Origin: Thermodesulfovibrionales bacterium
GTDB lineage: Bacteria; Nitrospirota; Thermodesulfovibrionia; Thermodesulfovibrionales; Dissulfurispiraceae
DNA length: 64,000 nucleotides
NCBI GenBank assembly: GCA_020062545.1
Contig: JAGUWD010000001.1
Location: 62,001 to 126,000, forward strand
Direction: 5' to 3'
Below are positions 32,703-44,316 of this stretch, one piece after another (within the stretch, counting starts at the first letter, position 1; the number at the start of each line of letters is the position of its first letter). The position numbers and the translations under genes were made by a program. The notes beneath the pieces were generated by a model. The model did no database searches. It saw nothing but the letters and a program-made list of their open reading frames with translations, and had not been told where the DNA came from.

Positions 32703-33578
32703 TCAGTTTGTGCTTGATCCCATCAATATCCGGACGAACTGTAGCGGTAAGCTGTCAGACAACCGTGTATTGCTCCAGATTACAAAGAGGTCTTTTTGCA
32801 GGGGTTGGCCTTCAATCGGGATTGCGCGCAAAGTGCCGCTCCTATGCTCCTGTGCCACTGTTCCGGCCAATACCACTGATACACCCAATCCAGCCTTCAC
32901 CCCTTGTTTGACCGCCTCAGTACTCCATAGATGCATATAAACCTGGATGTCTTTTGCATATTCTCCAAAATGTTGCTTCAGCAGTCTACCGGTTCCAGTG
33001 CCAGGCTCACCACCGAGCAATTTAGCCCCTTTAAGCAGGTGTTTCGGGATGTAAGGCAGATTAGACCACGGATGTTGTGGTGGCACGATGACAACCAATT
33101 CCTCTTTACGCCATAGCTGTGCAGTAAAACCGGGCCGATTGTCCCACCACTCCATAACAGCCACATCGATCTCACCACTGTGCAGTTTGTCCGCGATGAC
33201 CTGATTACGGTTAATCACTAGGTCTACGTCACGGGAATGATTGTGATGTTCCAGATATGCCTTCACATAAGGTTGCAGCAGGTAAATACCGATATTTGAG
33301 CTGGCGCCGATGGCAATGCTGGGCCGCTGGAATACGCTCATAGTGCGCTCGGCCATTCTTAACAGGCTTTTCGCATAAGGAATAAATGCCCTGGCTTCCT
33401 GAGTCGGCTGGCAGCCGGCATTGTCCCTTATGATTAATCTGACCTTGAAGAACTCCTCCAATTTTCTGATATGTTGCGATACTGCTGGCTGAGAGAGGCC
33501 GCATTGTTTTGCCGCCTCTCTGAAGCTTCCGGTGTGAAGCACCGCAAGGAGTGTTACTATATGTTGCAGGTTCACCAT
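32703..33578 (-). CDS. ptxE: LysR-type regulator PtxE
   Basis: 291 residues. An N-terminal winged helix (AAKQCGLSQPAVSQHIRKLEE) and a LysR substrate-binding domain (GASSNIGIYLLQPYV and following). It lies 3 bp downstream of ptxD with no SD of its own, so it is translated by coupling. The order ptxA-B-C-D-E equals that of the Pseudomonas stutzeri phosphite operon, where ptxE is a LysR gene. Its target may be the palindrome upstream of ptxA (inference). Codon and base composition are more GC-rich than the flanking genes. Confidence 0.85.
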   Translation of the reverse strand: MVNLQHIVTLLAVLHTGSFREAAKQCGLSQPAVSQHIRKLEEFFKVRLIIRDNAGCQPTQEARAFIPYAKSLLRMAERTMSVFQRPSIAIGASSNIGIYLLQPYVKAYLEHHNHSRDVDLVINRNQVIADKLHSGEIDVAVMEWWDNRPGFTAQLWRKEELVVIVPPQHPWSNLPYIPKHLLKGAKLLGGEPGTGTGRLLKQHFGEYAKDIQVYMHLWSTEAVKQGVKAGLGVSVVLAGTVAQEHRSGTLRAIPIEGQPLQKDLFVIWSNTRLSDSLPLQFVRILMGSSTN

Positions 33579-33581
33579 AGC

Positions 33582-34592
33582 TTACGAGATGGTCAGCCGG
33601 GTCGGTTGGTTGATTGCGCCCTGCGGCGTTTTGCCATTGAATGCTTGCAGAATATTACGAGCTGCTTCCATGGCAATTTCACGGCGCGCGTTGTCCACGG
33701 CAGAACCGAGATGGGGGGTAAAGAAAGTTTGCTTTACATTGTCAAGCAGTGCCTGTGGGATACTGCGCGGGCGGTTCGTCCGAGCCCAATCTTCCATTTC
33801 AAAGACATCAGCAGCATAGCCTGCGAGATGACCAGACGCTAATGCGTCAGCCACAGCCTGTTCATCCACTACAGAGCCACGACACACGTTAATAAGAAAA
33901 CTGCCCGGTTTCATCTGAGATATGGTTATTGCATTTATCAAATGTATGGTTTCCGGTTTCAACGGTACCAAGGGCACTACAAAATCACTGCATGCCAGAA
34001 GGTCATTGAGAGGAATACGGGTTAATCCATAGGCTTCCTCTTTTTCCTTTGCGAGGGGGATCGGGTCGCTGTAGATTATATTCATTTCATAGCCCACCAG
34101 ACGCCTTGCGATCGCCTGGCCGACAGCACCCATGCCGATGATGCCGAGAGTATGCCCGACCAGACCAGTGCCATACAATTCCGGACGCCATCCCTTGAAC
34201 TTACCGCTGCGGATAAAATAGTCACCTTCCAGCATACGGCGGGTCAGACCGATCAGAAGGCCGATAGTGATCTCCGCTGTGGGAGTGGTGAGCAGGTCAG
34301 GCACGATGGTAAGCCAGACCCCGCGACACGTGCAGGCGTCGATGTCAAAATTGTCATAACCCTTTAGTGCACAGGCAATGATTTTCAGATTCGGGCAGGT
34401 GAACAGAAAATCCTCATCCACGATGTCGGGCATAAACACCATGATTGCATGAGCATCCATGGTACGCTCCAGGATTTCTTCACGCGGCAGCGTTTCTCGC
34501 GTGGTATTGGGAATGACCTCACAGCTTTGACTTAAAAACTCAATGACTTCAGGATGAACCCAATGGGTAATTACTACACGATGCTTTATCAA
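33582..34592 (-). CDS. ptxD: NAD-dependent phosphite dehydrogenase PtxD
   Basis: 336 residues from TTG 34592 (AAGGAG 6 bp upstream), the same length as the characterised P. stutzeri enzyme; the track start is 16 codons earlier. D-hydroxyacid dehydrogenase fold: Rossmann motif [15 protein letters not shown], catalytic Arg in CRGSVVDE, Glu in [10 protein letters not shown], His in FTPHLGSAV. PtxD hallmarks are ALKGYDNFD (Lys of the phosphite site), [12 protein letters not shown] and [11 protein letters not shown]. It oxidises phosphite to phosphate, reducing NAD+. It lies in ptxABCDE. It looks intact and is probably horizontally acquired. Confidence 0.95.
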   Translation of the reverse strand: MIKHRVVITHWVHPEVIEFLSQSCEVIPNTTRETLPREEILERTMDAHAIMVFMPDIVDEDFLFTCPNLKIIACALKGYDNFDIDACTCRGVWLTIVPDLLTTPTAEITIGLLIGLTRRMLEGDYFIRSGKFKGWRPELYGTGLVGHTLGIIGMGAVGQAIARRLVGYEMNIIYSDPIPLAKEKEEAYGLTRIPLNDLLACSDFVVPLVPLKPETIHLINAITISQMKPGSFLINVCRGSVVDEQAVADALASGHLAGYAADVFEMEDWARTNRPRSIPQALLDNVKQTFFTPHLGSAVDNARREIAMEAARNILQAFNGKTPQGAINQPTRLTIS

Positions 34593-34611
34593 TTCTTTCT
34601 CCTTAGAAAAT

Positions 34612-35415
34612 TCATTTGAAGCGCTTACGTAAATAACCACTCAGATTGTCAACTATGGTAACCATCACCAGAATTACCAGCAGGATGGCGAAAACATCCT
34701 GGTACTGCATAAGGCGTAGCAAGCCCATCAACTCAAATCCGATGCCGCCTGCGCCTACCATGCCTATAACGGTAGAAGCACGGAAGTTGTATTCCCATCG
34801 GTAAATTGAAACATCTGCCATCTGGGGCAATACCTGAGGCAGTATGCCATGCATTATGACCTGCAAAGGGGTGGCGCCTGCGGCACGGGCTGCTTCGATG
34901 GGGCTGGTATCAGCGGTTCGATCGACTCCGCGAAAAACTTTCCGACCATTCCGATCGAATGCAAGCCGAGTGCCAATACCCCGGGTAATGCACCAAATCC
35001 AACGGCTGCCACAAAGATAATTCCCATGATCAACTCAGGAATAGCACGCAGGCCGTTCAATATTCCGCGTGCCATCTGATAAACTATAGGATGCGGCGAT
35101 GTATTAGGCGCGGCCAGCAAAGCGAGAGGCAGAGAAAAAAGCCACTGCCAGGGCAGTGCCTGCGACACTCATGGCGACTGTATCTATGAGCGGTTTAATC
35201 CAGTTCCGTACATCGTTAAAATTTGGCGGAAGCATTTCACCGAACAGGCTGAACAGGCTGGGGATTCCTTCGGACAGCCGTTTAATATCGAATAGACCGA
35301 CATAAAAGAAACAGGTTGCGATAATCGCCAGAATTACCGCAACCTGTATGGCAGTACGGTTCCACATGCGTCGCTGTTGCAGCAGCAGATGATGATAATC
35401 GAAAGCATCTCCCAT
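34612..35415 (-). pseudogene. ptxC: ptxC phosphite permease, two frameshifts
   Basis: A PhnE/PtxC-type permease broken over three frames. Part 1 (from ATG 35415, SD AGGAGC) reads to TVAMSVAGTALAVAF; part 2 resumes with SLPLALLAAPNT; part 3 resumes with IEAARAAGATPLQVI and ends GYLRKRFK. The first shift is at a six-A run (about 35132-35137, plus strand), where one extra base puts the protein out of frame. The second is near 34905-34925 and needs one missing base restored. With both fixed, the protein is full length (about 267 residues) with the usual coupling loop. It could be a true pseudogene or assembly error; the flanking genes are intact. Confidence 0.85.
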
Positions 35416-35434
35416 GAATCGCTCCTTTCCTCTA

Positions 35435-36319
<885 letters not shown>

Positions 36320-36422
36320 TTAAATTAAGAGTTATTTTACAGCTTATAGGCACCCTAAAAATTAAGTTTCAGCCTTATCTTTTTTACTCTAACCCCATTT
36401 TCTACCCCTCCCTTTCCCGTTG

Positions 36423-37235
36423 TTACTGCTCCAGTGTCACAAGCTTGTGAAGAATGTTTGATGGTAAGCCTGCCTGTGAATCGGCAGGCTTGCTGGATTG
36501 CGGCTTGTGATTGTGGTAAATATCATCCAAAATCTCCGCTGTCAGATCTGCCGGGCTGCCGTCGAATACGATTCTGCCATCGGCCAGACCGATTAAGCGG
36601 TCAGCATAGGTTTGGGCGTGGTCAACTTGGTGCAGGCTGACCACGACGGTGATACCATCCTCTTTACAGATTGTGTGTAACAACGACAGCACATTGTTTG
36701 ACGTGGCAGGATCCAGGCTTGCTACCGGTTCGTCAGCCAGTATGAGTCGCGGCTTTTGCGCCAGAGCGCGGGCAATGCCCACACGTTGCTGCTGGCCACC
36801 ACTCAGGCTGTCCACCCGTTCCATGGCCTTGTCTATCAATCCGACACGCTCTATGCTCTCCATTGCAATCAGTTGTTCTTTCTCTGGCAGGGGGAACAAG
36901 CTGCGTAATGTGGTATGGTAACCCAGGCGGCCCATCAATACATTTTGCAGTACGGAATGCCGGCGGATCAGCTGATGTTGCTGAAAGATCATGCCGGTGC
37001 GTCTTCTGTGCTCGTGCAGCAGCTTGCGGTTATGCAGTTCACCCAGACCATCAACTGATATCAGGCCTGTAGTGGGCTTATTAAGAAAGTTCAAACACCT
37101 TAGCAGAGTGGATTTGCCCGCACCCGATGCCCCCAACAGAACAGTAAACCGGCCACGTGAAAAATTTATGGATGTGGGATGTAAGGCGGTGACCCGGCCC
37201 GGAAAGGTCATACTTACATTGTCTAAGCAAATCAT
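36423..37235 (-). CDS. ptxA: Phosphite ABC ATPase PtxA (PhnC-like)
   Basis: 270 residues. Walker A GASGAGKST near 36, signature LSGGQQQR, Walker B LILADEPVASLD, switch His in SLHQVD. PhnC-like features include MIFQQHQLIRRHSVLQNVLMGRLG. It powers uptake of phosphite with PtxB/PtxC. SD GGGGGAG before ATG. It is the first gene of the cluster behind a three-repeat Pho box. Its C-terminal tail (KPADSQAGLPSNILHKL) is longer than in PhnC proteins. Confidence 0.92.
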   Translation of the reverse strand: MICLDNVSMTFPGRVTALHPTSINFSRGRFTVLLGASGAGKSTLLRCLNFLNKPTTGLISVDGLGELHNRKLLHEHRRRTGMIFQQHQLIRRHSVLQNVLMGRLGYHTTLRSLFPLPEKEQLIAMESIERVGLIDKAMERVDSLSGGQQQRVGIARALAQKPRLILADEPVASLDPATSNNVLSLLHTICKEDGITVVVSLHQVDHAQTYADRLIGLADGRIVFDGSPADLTAEILDDIYHNHKPQSSKPADSQAGLPSNILHKLVTLEQ

Positions 37236-37263
37236 ATAATACTCCCCCTGTGAGTGGAATTAA

Positions 37264-37282
37264 TGATTACATTATGTAATCA
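37264..37282. promoter_or_regulatory. Perfect 19-bp palindrome upstream of ptxA
   Basis: TGATTACATTATGTAATCA, 9+1+9 perfect symmetry, 30 bp before the ptxA start and downstream of the predicted -10. It contains a T-N11-A LysR core. It could be an operator for PtxE or another repressor; binding is inferred. Confidence 0.6.
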
Positions 37283-37314
37283 AAATCTAAAATTGATTAT
37301 GTTTTATGAATACA

Positions 37315-37362
37315 TCCAATTTTACTTCCTGCTTGTTACAAGAATATGACGTCCTTGTTAAG
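37315..37362 (-). promoter_or_regulatory. Pho box of the ptx cluster
   Basis: Minus strand: CTTAACA, CGTCATA and TGTAACA at 11-bp steps (37362 down to 37334), then about 9 bp to TAAAAT as -10. The middle word departs from the AT-rich version seen elsewhere and is closer to the enteric Pho-box half-site. Confidence 0.68.
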
Positions 37363-37543
37363 GTTTGATGAAATTGGGTTCACGCTGAGGTTATATCCTG
37401 CTTACCTTGCCTCACATTTCGTTGTTGACAATGTACTCGGATTCAGAGGAGTACCGTAAGGTAGTGCATTCATCAATTTTTAGATTGCTTTGGATTGCGC
37501 TGGTGGGCAAAAGGGGCTGACATTTTTGCCGGTCCACATTTCC

Positions 37544-37585
37544 CTCCCTGAGAAAATTCTACAAAAATTTTCTCAGGGAGTTTTT
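37544..37585 (+). terminator. 15-bp hairpin with U-tract
   Basis: CTCCCTGAGAAAATT pairs with AATTTTCTCAGGGAG and is followed by TTTTT on the plus strand only. The gene that ends next to it (cytochrome, 37612) runs on the minus strand, so its use there would depend on the stem alone. The rest of 37363-37540 shows no supported gene. Confidence 0.7.
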
Positions 37586-37611
37586 CTAAAACTTATTGGT
37601 TACCAAAATTT

Positions 37612-39408
37612 TTATTTATGATAAGTCTCCCCTGTCTTTATCGCATTCTCATACCTGCTTTGTTCTTTTCCGTATACTGCCTTTTTCTTGATAATCGGGA
37701 TAGAGAAGTTGCCTTTAACCTGCCACTTATCCTTCAGGTAATACCAAGGCGCAAAGTCCTCTATCTTCCATCCTTCCTTCAGCTTTATCTCTGTGGTGGC
37801 CTGCATGTCCTTAATGAACAACCCATTTTTATTGGCTATTACAGTATGCTTGCCCTCGAAAGGCTCTGCACCTGCATCAGCATACTTCCATGAAACATCC
37901 TGACGCTGCTCTCCATCCTTTGTGTGGCAGCTTTCACACTTCCTTGCCTTTCCATACTTATGTGACATCTTATCCATCTGTATCCATGCAAGGGCATTGT
38001 CATTTGTGGGCAGACCGCTCAGCAATCCCACAAAGGCATATGCATCGTCAGTCCTTTCGAGGTCAGGAAGATTTTTAGGAAATCTCCATGCAAGACCGGG
38101 CCTTAATCCTCCATCCGCCTTCTGATTCATAACAGCCATTGCATAAGGTTTCACAGGTATCCATCTGCCCTTCTGGTCTTTAATGAGAATCGGCTCTCTC
38201 ATAACGCCATAGTATTCTTTATATTTGAAGAATGGTGTTTTTATTCCAGCCATTTTACCGGGTCCCCAGAATGTTCCGGTATACGCGCCCACATCCTGTA
38301 CATGGCACGCCTCGCACGAGACCTTTCTGTGGACAGATTTTGCAACCGATTTTACCGCACTGTCATGGCATTTTGAGCAGCTTGCCTGTCTCTTCACCTG
38401 CCCGTGCAGCAGATTTTTGTCCCTTGCAGCCGTGTCATGGCAGTCGGTGCACAAAAGCCCCTTCGAATAGTGAATGTCGGGCGATGCGCCTGCGGGATTG
38501 GAATAATGCCCTCCTATATACCCTGCTCCTCTCCTTCTGTCCTCAGGCCCTGCATGACAGACCGATCCCCTGCCACCGCCATAACATGATTGTGCTGATA
38601 CATTCTTCGTGAATGTATGGGAACCAAGTGTGGGGTCGCTGGGGTCTTTCTTTTTAGGGGCATAATGACAGTCGAGACATCCAACATGACAGATATTACA
38701 TGCCTTTTGATTGATTGCTGACATCTCCTTTGTAAAAGGAACCTTTGTATTCTTTGCTATCTCATCGTATCCATTCACAAACCAGACACCACAGTTATGA
38801 GGGCCCACCTTTTTGTCTGTCCATGTCTTGTAAAGCATCTGCTTTGCATTATGTCCCATGGCTGTCTTTCTGAGTTCCTTTACCTGTTTCGGATGACATG
38901 CCCCGCAGGTCTTTTCCTGTACAGGATAGTTAAAGGAAAGATCTTCAGGGTTTTTATCATGGAATAATATGGTCGCAACTTCAGGGTCTTTAACTGATTT
39001 CCCGTCTTTTTCTACTTTGGGAAGAAGCTCAACCACAGGGTTTTTCCCCCTCGGCTCTATGGATTCCGGCTTGTATTTTTCCAATTTATCCCTTGTCACA
39101 GCCTGAAGCCCCTTTGACTTCACATAATAAAGCCTGAGCAGCCCTTTGTGCGCACCATCCTTTGTCTGGTCGGATGGATTGCCGAGATGGCAGTCAGTGC
39201 AGGATGCCGGCATCTTTGCCTGCTTCTGAGCGTCCTCATTTGTTACCGTAAATTGCGGGAAACCCAACTCTTTCATCTTTGCCGCATTGCCGTGGCAGTC
39301 AAGGCAACTATTGACATCCTGCGGCTTCTGCTGGGCGTTTGCTTTATTGCTTACAATGAATAATGTGGCAATGATAAATAACAGTGCTAATATTATCCGC
39401 TTTTTCAT
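37612..39408 (-). CDS. Periplasmic multiheme cytochrome c (nine or more hemes)
   Basis: 598 residues from ATG 39408 (AAGGAGG at 8 bp); the track adds 21 residues of leader. Signal peptide about 1-26 (ending KANAQQ). Canonical CxxCH motifs: CLDCH, CTDCH, CGACH, CNICH, CLDCH, CTDCH, CSKCH, CEACH, CESCH, that is nine, plus an unusual C-x8-CH (CYGGGRGSVCH) that might bind a tenth. The C-terminal 120 residues are heme-poor and beta-rich. It resembles cytochromes of periplasmic or outer electron-transfer operons; the physiological partner is unknown. Preceded by the IFHPP small protein gene, 77 bp upstream. Confidence 0.88.
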   Translation of the reverse strand: MKKRIILALLFIIATLFIVSNKANAQQKPQDVNSCLDCHGNAAKMKELGFPQFTVTNEDAQKQAKMPASCTDCHLGNPSDQTKDGAHKGLLRLYYVKSKGLQAVTRDKLEKYKPESIEPRGKNPVVELLPKVEKDGKSVKDPEVATILFHDKNPEDLSFNYPVQEKTCGACHPKQVKELRKTAMGHNAKQMLYKTWTDKKVGPHNCGVWFVNGYDEIAKNTKVPFTKEMSAINQKACNICHVGCLDCHYAPKKKDPSDPTLGSHTFTKNVSAQSCYGGGRGSVCHAGPEDRRRGAGYIGGHYSNPAGASPDIHYSKGLLCTDCHDTAARDKNLLHGQVKRQASCSKCHDSAVKSVAKSVHRKVSCEACHVQDVGAYTGTFWGPGKMAGIKTPFFKYKEYYGVMREPILIKDQKGRWIPVKPYAMAVMNQKADGGLRPGLAWRFPKNLPDLERTDDAYAFVGLLSGLPTNDNALAWIQMDKMSHKYGKARKCESCHTKDGEQRQDVSWKYADAGAEPFEGKHTVIANKNGLFIKDMQATTEIKLKEGWKIEDFAPWYYLKDKWQVKGNFSIPIIKKKAVYGKEQSRYENAIKTGETYHK

Positions 39409-39485
39409 CTTTTCCTCCTTAAAAATATTTTTATTTAGAAAGGCATAATGCATTTCTAATCTCTCAAACAAAATTTTGTATATGT

Positions 39486-39761
39486 TTAAATAGTTCTCGG
39501 AGGATGAAAGATGGATACTACAAGGTCTTTCAGAAAAGTGATATCGGATGTGACGCCTATGTTTGAGAAGGTTTTATCAGCAATAATAATATTTATTCCG
39601 CTCTTTGGGTTTATCACAAAAGAATATGCGCTGCACAAATATGAGCGGTCTTTAATGCAGAGTTTTTTTGAGAAATGGAATCCCGCTGACAAAATCGAAA
39701 CGCAGACCACAATTAAGATAATACTGACCAAAACGGTTCTTTTTAAATAGACGCTGCACAT
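39486..39761 (-). CDS. Second IFHPP-tail small exported protein
   Basis: 91 residues. A signal-anchor-like start (TVLVSIILIVVCVSILSAG) is followed by LCIKDRSYLCSAYSFV and a terminal VSIFHPPRTI. Same layout as the protein at 32351. GAGG lies about 10 bp before ATG. The plus-strand ORF at 39511 covers the same DNA and is a shadow. It precedes the multiheme cytochrome gene on the same strand, so the two may be co-transcribed. Function unknown. Confidence 0.6.
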   Translation of the reverse strand: MCSVYLKRTVLVSIILIVVCVSILSAGFHFSKKLCIKDRSYLCSAYSFVINPKSGINIIIADKTFSNIGVTSDITFLKDLVVSIFHPPRTI

Positions 39762-39854
39762 TCTGTAAATTCCTCACAATTGTAAAAGTATCATATTTCA
39801 GAGAGGTAAATGCGTCCAATGATTTTTTCTTATACTATGATAAAATACAGACAA

Positions 39855-40289
39855 ATGATAATCGTCAGCGCATGTCTTGCAGGAATGAACACAAGATATG
39901 ACGGCACAAATTGCGGACATCCTGAAATAATAGAGCTTGTGGCATCCGGAAAGGCCATCCCTTTATGTCCTGAACAATTGGGAGGACTTCCAACACCAAG
40001 GCCTGCCATAAGCTTTGTTGATGGCGATGGGAATGAACTTATAAAAGAAACTATTGGGGTAAGGGCAATAGGCGCAGACGGTGTTGACTATTCAAAAAAC
40101 CTGATAAACGGGGCAATGGAGACATTGAGGATTGCCAGGATGTTTAACATCAAAAAGGCAATCATGAAAGAAGGAAGCCCCTCATGCGGCGTATTTAGGG
40201 TATGGGTAAATAGCCGGAAAGTTGAAGGATGTGGAGCAACAACCGCTCTTCTAAAGAAAAACACTATAATGATAGAAGCAATGGAGTAA
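39855..40289 (+). CDS. DUF523 family protein
   Basis: 144 residues from ATG 39855 (MIIVSACLAGMNTRYDG); the track start is 15 codons upstream without SD. DUF523 marks are VSACLAG near the start, CPEQLGGLPTPRP and KEGSPSCG. The conserved Cys (SACLAG, NCGH, LCPEQ, PSCG) suggest a thiol- or FeS-dependent enzyme. Family members are often fused or adjacent to DUF1722. The exact reaction is unknown. Next gene starts 12 bp later. Confidence 0.78.
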   Translation: MIIVSACLAGMNTRYDGTNCGHPEIIELVASGKAIPLCPEQLGGLPTPRPAISFVDGDGNELIKETIGVRAIGADGVDYSKNLINGAMETLRIARMFNIKKAIMKEGSPSCGVFRVWVNSRKVEGCGATTALLKKNTIMIEAME

Positions 40290-40301
40290 TGGTATTAAAA
40301 C

Positions 40302-40982
40302 ATGATTCCTTATAGGGACGACAACCCAACACGGACATTCCCATTTGTTACAATCGGACTGATTGTTATAAACTGCCTTATCTTTATCTGGGAATTCGTA
40401 TCTCCAATGGAAGGGGCAAAAATAGCCTACCTGTATGGTGCAATTCCTAACAGTTTAATCTCCCTTGAAACAACACAGCCCATACATCCTGTTTTCACCG
40501 TCTTTACATCCATGTTTCTGCACGGGGGCTTTCTTCACCTTGCAGGCAATATGCTCTACCTCTGGATATTCGGAAATAATATAGAAGATTCCATAGGACA
40601 CTTCAGGTTTATTTTATTCTATTTATTTTCAGGGATTGTGGCTGCATATGCCCATGCCCTTACAGAATCCCAATCCACAATACCCATGATAGGCGCAAGC
40701 GGCGCTGTCTCTGGGATATTAGGCGCATATCTTTTACTGTTCCCCCATGCAAAGGTCTATACTATCCTCTTTTTCGGATTCTTCTGGCAGGTAGTCAGGA
40801 TTCCAGCCATAATTGTGATCGGTTTCTGGATAGTGATACAGATAATCAATGGCATTGTGAGCAAAGGCATGCTAAATCAGGGCGGAGTGGCATGGTTTGC
40901 CCATATAGGCGGCTTTTTAGCAGGAATATTAACTATAAAATTATGGCTGCCAAAGATAAGATACAGAAAATCTAATTTTTAA
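40302..40982 (+). CDS. Rhomboid family intramembrane serine protease
   Basis: 226 residues, six transmembrane helices. Catalytic Ser in GASGAVSG near 139 and His in WFAHIGGFLAG near 205 form the rhomboid dyad. MFLHGGFLHLAGNMLYL carries the conserved His and Asn. It cuts transmembrane substrates in the inner membrane. No recognised accessory gene. It precedes the groESL promoter by about 70 bp of A/T-rich sequence. Confidence 0.88.
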   Translation: MIPYRDDNPTRTFPFVTIGLIVINCLIFIWEFVSPMEGAKIAYLYGAIPNSLISLETTQPIHPVFTVFTSMFLHGGFLHLAGNMLYLWIFGNNIEDSIGHFRFILFYLFSGIVAAYAHALTESQSTIPMIGASGAVSGILGAYLLLFPHAKVYTILFFGFFWQVVRIPAIIVIGFWIVIQIINGIVSKGMLNQGGVAWFAHIGGFLAGILTIKLWLPKIRYRKSNF

Positions 40983-41057
40983 TTCTAAAAAATCTTAAAA
41001 AGTCTTAAAAAATTGTAAAAAATCAAAATAATCTAAAATATTTAGCCATAATGACCC

Positions 41058-41087
41058 TTGCCTCCATGCCCTCTTTATAGATATATT
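41058..41087 (+). promoter_or_regulatory. Likely sigma-70 promoter of groESL
   Basis: TTGCCT (41058-41063) and TATATT (41082-41087) are separated by 18 bp. The -10 abuts the CIRCE element, so bound HrcA would block it. Confidence 0.55.
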
Positions 41088-41112
41088 AGCACTCGTCTTA
41101 GGTGAGTGCTAA
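41086..41112. promoter_or_regulatory. CIRCE operator (HrcA site)
   Basis: TTAGCACTC, nine bases, GAGTGCTAA: an exact match to the CIRCE consensus. HrcA repression of groES-groEL is the established meaning. hrcA itself is not in the window. Confidence 0.95.
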
Positions 41113-41151
41113 CAAAAAACTAAACACTAAAACTAACGAAGGAGGTATCGT

Positions 41152-41415
41152 ATGAAGATCAAACCACTCAAAGACAGGGTAGTTGTGAAGTACTCTGAGG
41201 AAGAAATGGAAAAGACATCGGGCGGCATCTATGTGCCTGATGTGGCCAAGGAGAAACCCCAGAAAGGAACAGTGGAAGCCGTGGGATCAGAAGTCAAAGA
41301 GGTAAAGAAAGGCAACACAGTGCTCTTTGACAAGTATTCAGGATCAAAGATCAAGCTCGATGACACTGAATATTTAATCATCAAAGAAGAAGACATCTTA
41401 GGAATCATTGAATAA
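41152..41415 (+). CDS. groES: Co-chaperonin GroES
   Basis: 87 residues. Starts MKIKPLKDRVVVK, mobile loop KTSGGIYVPDVAKEKP, C-terminal EEDILGIIE. It caps the GroEL ring. It is the first gene of a CIRCE-controlled operon, and groEL begins 16 bp later. SD GGAGG at 8 bp. Slightly shorter than E. coli GroES (97) but normal for many bacteria. Confidence 0.97.
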   Translation: MKIKPLKDRVVVKYSEEEMEKTSGGIYVPDVAKEKPQKGTVEAVGSEVKEVKKGNTVLFDKYSGSKIKLDDTEYLIIKEEDILGIIE

Positions 41416-41428
41416 AAGGAGGAGATAA

Positions 41429-43063
<1,635 letters not shown>

Positions 43064-43084
43064 AAGACAAATACCCAAGTAGTC

Positions 43085-43140
43085 AAGTAGCAAAGGGGTC
43101 AAGGGAACAGAATTTCTAACCCTTGATCCCTTTACTACTT
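43085..43140. terminator. Repeat-derived hairpin after groEL
   Basis: AAGTAG plus caaaggggtcaaggg pairs imperfectly with cccttgatccctttactactt. It has the quasi-tandem character of the other intergenic repeats and probably ends the groESL transcript. Confidence 0.55.
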
Positions 43141-43261
43141 ACATATGGTGCTTGTAGTTTCAACCCCCGATCTGTTATGCTAAGAGTATCGTTTTAAAAG
43201 TCATGTCTAAATAACATCCCGGAAAATACTCGCAAGAATTACAATGCTAAAGGCATTCAAG

Positions 43262-44314
43262 ATGAAAAAAAATATCATACTAATAGTACTATCACTATCT
43301 TTCCTTCTTTTATCATACATAGGTATCCAGCTCTTTGTGCCTTCAAACAGGGGAGGCAAACAGATAGAAATAGAGATACCCGAAGGGGCATCGTACAGGC
43401 AGGCAATAGATATACTTGCAAAAAACAATCTCATAAGGGACAGAAACCTCTTAACGCTTGTTGGCAGGATAGCGCGGCTCGACAAAAGGATAAGGGCGGG
43501 TTACTATGTTTTCTGGGGAAACATGAGTCCGATTCAGGTCCTCATGAAATTAAAAAGCGGCAGGATCATCGAGTACGAAATAACCATAGTCGAAGGCGAC
43601 AGCCTTCTTGAAATAGGTAGAAAGCTTGCTTACAACAAAGTCATGCCTTCGGAGGCATTTAATTCGCTCACAAAAGACAGAGGTCTTTTAAGTTCCCTCG
43701 ACATAGATGCGCCGAGCCTCGAGGGATATCTGTTTCCCCAGACATACAAATTTGCAAAAGGTGCAAAGCCGATTGCCGTATTAAAGTTGATGGTCAATAA
43801 AATGAGGGACGAGTTTAACAATAAACTAAGAGAGCGTGCAGAAGAGATCGGATGGAGCGAAAATCAGGTTTTGACACTGGCATCCATCATCGAGCGGGAG
43901 GCCAAGACCGATGAAGAAAGGCCCCTGATATCCGCTGTTTATCATAACAGGATTAAAAAGGGCATGCCACTTCAGGCTGACCCGACAGCAATCTACGGCA
44001 TAAAAAGTAACAGACATAAAATAACGAGGAATGACCTGAAGAAAAAAACAGACTACAACACATATGTCATAAAAGGATTGCCGCCAGGGCCTATTGCATC
44101 TCCGGGGATAAAATCAATAGAAGCAGCATTATATCCTGCAAAAGTGCCCTATCTTTATTTTGTCTCTAAGAATGACGGGACGCATTATTTCTCAAAGACA
44201 TTATCGGAACACAATGCGGCCATAAAGCGGATTAAGGCAATGAAAGAGTCTGCAAGGCTCGAAAAAGAGAGACTCTCTGTAAATAATATTTCAGAAGAGG
44301 ACAAAGAAGGATAA
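43262..44314 (+). CDS. mltG: Endolytic transglycosylase MltG
   Basis: 350 residues from ATG 43262 (AAAGG 8 bp upstream); the track ORF starts six codons earlier. N-terminal membrane anchor (IILIVLSLSFLLLSYIGI), then a YceG domain with the catalytic Glu in LASIIEREA near 210 and the AIYG and LPPGPIASPG segments. It cuts nascent peptidoglycan near the membrane. It is followed 2 bp later by ispG, so it is likely co-transcribed. Length and motifs are ordinary. Confidence 0.93.
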   Translation: MKKNIILIVLSLSFLLLSYIGIQLFVPSNRGGKQIEIEIPEGASYRQAIDILAKNNLIRDRNLLTLVGRIARLDKRIRAGYYVFWGNMSPIQVLMKLKSGRIIEYEITIVEGDSLLEIGRKLAYNKVMPSEAFNSLTKDRGLLSSLDIDAPSLEGYLFPQTYKFAKGAKPIAVLKLMVNKMRDEFNNKLRERAEEIGWSENQVLTLASIIEREAKTDEERPLISAVYHNRIKKGMPLQADPTAIYGIKSNRHKITRNDLKKKTDYNTYVIKGLPPGPIASPGIKSIEAALYPAKVPYLYFVSKNDGTHYFSKTLSEHNAAIKRIKAMKESARLEKERLSVNNISEEDKEG

Positions 44315-44316
44315 AA

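Noticed and set aside
37420-37540. Possible remnant of a transposase C-terminus between the ptx promoter and the terminator
   Set aside because: A short stretch looks transposase-like, but no frame of useful length or terminal repeat supports it.
39511-39750. 79-aa plus-strand ORF
   Set aside because: Antisense shadow of the 39486-39761 protein, which has a paralogue at 32351.
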